Assembly: GCA_036426205.1 (NCBI GenBank)
Contig: CM071573.1
Span: forward strand, 41,684,106-41,748,105
Direction of reading: 5' to 3'
DNA length: 64,000 bases
From: Ascaphus truei
Taxonomy: Eukaryota; Chordata; Amphibia; Anura; Ascaphidae
Position 1 is the stretch's first letter. The number at the start of each line of letters is the position of its first letter. A program made the position numbers and the translations under genes. Of this stretch, positions 61,669 to 64,000 are shown in pieces. Below the pieces are notes generated by a model. The model was not told the DNA's origin, did no database searches, and was given only the letters and a program-made list of their open reading frames with translations.

Positions 61669-61840
61669 CAGGGGTTCTCAACTCCAGACCTCAAGACCCC
61701 CCAAGAGGTCGGGTATTAAGGATATCCCTGCTTCAGCACAGGTGGCTCAATCGAAGACTGAGCCACCTGTGCTGAAGCAGGGATATCCTGAAAACCTAAC
61801 CTTGTTGGGGGATCTTTGGGACTGGAGTTGAGAACCCCTG
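61669..61840. mobile_element. Palindromic hAT-type MITE, complete
   Basis: 172 bp; CAGGGGTTCTCAACTCCAGA ... GGAGTTGAGAACCCCTG. Flanking 8-mers GCATAATG and GAATAATG agree at 7 of 8. Arms nearly perfectly inverse. Confidence 0.85.
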
Positions 61841-62390
61841 GAATAATGAAACCTTGCACCAAAGAATTAAGAATAGAATGTTTGAGTTCAGCTTTTATTT
61901 CAGAGCAACATAAAAGATCCTTTTTTCTAACATTTTCGTGCTCTGTTTCCAGTGAGTGACATCTCTCAGCACAGTGCGACTTATTTACAATATTATGTAG
62001 TGCGGCCATGGGTTGTGCATTCGATTGGTACGCTGGTCCCAGATGTGCTTTCCTCTGCAGTCATATAGGAATCTTTAGGGACCTTGGGGGTTTTGTAATG
62101 CTGTCTTGGGAGGATTCCGTTAACATTTTTCCAACCAAGTGTGATAGTTCTAAGATTTAATTAGCGATCCTAATCCGTAGGTACTGTGATTTTAATGGTA
62201 TGAGTAGAAATTACATTTAAGACATAAGGGTCTATAATACTTTAATGGAAGAGGCTTTTCTGTGCATGCAGCATGTCACATCAATGGTATCAAATTAATA
62301 ACAACATTACACCTAGGTAGGTCATGCCATTCTAGAATTTATATCTTCATGCTTAGTCTCGAGCTTTCCTTGTATCTCTTATATTTATTG
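61841..62390. other. CCDC186 intron, unannotated
   Basis: No exon or bounded repeat recognised on either strand. Confidence 0.5.
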
Positions 62391-64000
62391 AAGTGAAACT
62401 TCCTTAGTGGCACCTCATTCGAACTGGGGCAAAAATGGATTGTGGAGACAGAAATGAAACGGATGTGACGTCAGTGCTGGCAGTTGATGCCGGGCTGTGT
62501 TCTGGCTCAGCCCAACACTGACATCACACCCGCTCAAAAAATCAGATGCGGCGGCGGCGGCGATAGCCGCCGGCGCCGCTCCTAATGGCCGCAATTCCCC
62601 CCACGTGCATTGCTAATGTACAGCGGCTCCCCGGGCTCTCTGTCCCAGCCGCGCCGCCGCTCCTAACGGCCGCAATTTCCCTCAGGTGGAGATGGGCACA
62701 GGCGGCATCCGGGGCAACCCGCACCGGCTCCTGGGACCAGACCCGCTCCCTGTCCCAGCCGCGCGCTCTGCCGGGCTGGAGACTCCACAGAGCCCCCCTG
62801 CGCATGCGCTTCTGATCTCACTCGGGTACAGGCAGCAAGGGGACCTATTCAGCCACCGCCAAGCTCTGCGCTGCCCGCGCCGCACATGCGCTGTAGTCAT
62901 GGCGACGCTGCCGCATGGGCAGAAGCGGCGGGCAGCGGCGCCATTCCCCCCCACACGTCCGCTGCCATGCCGCGCATGCGGTAGTCATGGCGATGCTCAC
63001 GGACGCCACGGCTTGGAGACCTCCCTGCGCTGCCGCTGCTTCACATGCCTGCCTCCTGCTTGTAGCTGATCTCCGGGCCGGTCACCGACCCCCTGTCCGG
63101 CGGGATGTCTGTCTGACATGGAGACCCGCGCCCTGCTGGATATCTGGGGGGAGGCGGACGTGCAGGGATCCTGCCCGTCCCAAGTCCCAGGATCCTGCTA
63201 CTTCCCCTGGACCCCCCGTGCAGGGGAGGTGAGCAGGAGGAGGTGACCTAGGAGCTGAGGGGGGCCGAGGAGGAAGACGAGGAGCCGCCCCACCCTGGGG
63301 AAGTGGGGGGGCCCGAGTCATCCTAGGACAACTTCACAAGGAGAGTTCTTCCTGCTACACCGAGCACCCGATCAAGATGGAGGAGGGGCCCAGCGTTGCC
63401 ATCCGTCATTCATATATACTCGTACTCACCTCCTGTGTCACACACAGTCAAACACACCCTGTGTCACACACACGCGCACTCAGACACACACTGTCACGCG
63501 CACACTCAGTCACGCACACTCACAGTCACACGCACGCACACTCACAGTCACACGCTTGCACACTCAGTCACATGCACGCACACTCAGTCACACGCACGCA
63601 CACTACAGTCAAACGCAGCCAACACTCCCCCAGCTTTCACGCACGCACACTCAGTCACACGCACGCACACTCAGTCACACGCACGCACACACAGTCACAC
63701 GCACGCACACACAGTCACACAGTCACACACAGTCACACACAGTCACACAGTCACACGCACAGTCACACGCACACACTCAGTCACACGCACACACTCAGTC
63801 ACACGCACACACTCAGTCACACGCACACACAAGGAATTCACACTTAGCTATTTGCACTAATACAGGGGATGTGTGCCGAGCACAGGCATTCTAAGTCAAA
63901 TTTATTTGCGTTTTGTCAGTGAAATTGTATTTTGATTTTTAATTAAAACATCACCAACACAAATACAATTTCTGTGACAAAAGTCAAAGAAGTTTCACTT
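62391..64000. mobile_element. Second copy of the AAGTGAAACTTC TIR element, inverted
   Basis: Starts AAGTGAAACTTCCTTAGTGG and reaches AAGAAGTTTCACTT exactly at the window edge. Order is CpG-rich end (62391-63360; CRE TGACGTCA 62466-62473, NRF1-type TGCGCATGCGC from 62799), tandem repeat of CACGCACACTCAGTCA type (about 63430-63835), then the AT-rich end (63836-64000), which is the inverse of 30011-30175. No transposase frame. The right flank is outside the window, so the target duplication cannot be read. Confidence 0.8.

Noticed and set aside
62542..63232. ORFs of 76-127 codons in the CpG-rich end of the second TIR element
   Set aside because: GC-rich frames on both strands with no family resemblance; the homologous region of the other copy has unrelated frames.
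63377..63894. Plus-strand ORFs of 112-156 codons (SHTHTQ repeats)
   Set aside because: Translation of the CACACTCAGTCA array in the inverted element copy.

Overview
The window is vertebrate nuclear DNA, most likely from a frog. It has small exons with canonical GT-AG splice sites, very large introns, CR1- and L2-type LINE remnants, and dense non-autonomous DNA transposons (hAT, Harbinger, Tc1/mariner and piggyBac types). The species cannot be named from the sequence.

Two protein-coding genes are supported, arranged head to head. On the minus strand, 1469-1801 is the first coding exon of TDRD1, a piRNA-pathway Tudor protein; the rest of that gene lies off the left edge. A CpG-rich block at about 7.1-7.5 kb, with an NRF1-type motif and a minus-strand splice donor, is its likely promoter. 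On the plus strand is CCDC186 (C10orf118), a long coiled-coil protein of the trans-Golgi / dense-core vesicle pathway. Its likely promoter and non-coding first exon lie at about 14.0-14.27 kb. Nine coding exons follow at 29100-29779, 32982-33108, 40633-40761, 53543-53755, 55289-55408, 56142-56246, 58933-59031, 60001-60087 and 61351-61493. They splice in one open frame of 567 complete codons, roughly two thirds of the protein by comparison with the human one as I recall it. The gene runs off the right edge. TDRD1 and CCDC186 are divergent neighbours in human as well, so the pair looks like conserved synteny.

The assembly is not clean. A 72-base N gap (18938-19009) is followed by noisy AT-rich sequence. 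About 20.4-25.4 kb is then an error-rich second copy of about 25.8-30.7 kb, including a wrecked copy of the CCDC186 start-codon exon. About 45.0-52.7 kb is likewise an indel-rich second copy of about 36.5-44.25 kb, including a frameshifted copy of exon 4 at 49135-49260. The distribution of indels, independent of function, suggests unpolished long-read sequence placed beside the true locus rather than biological duplication.

The rest is intron or intergenic sequence built of transposons, many nested with readable target-site duplications. The most interesting is a TIR-bounded element with termini AAGTGAAACTTCTTT. It has one AT-rich end, a tandem-repeat core and a CpG-rich end carrying CRE and NRF1-type motifs. 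It is present at 30011-32258 and, inverted, at 62391-64000. I found no evidence for a new multi-gene system; the novelty is in transposon structure and in assembly artefacts that would mislead gene prediction.
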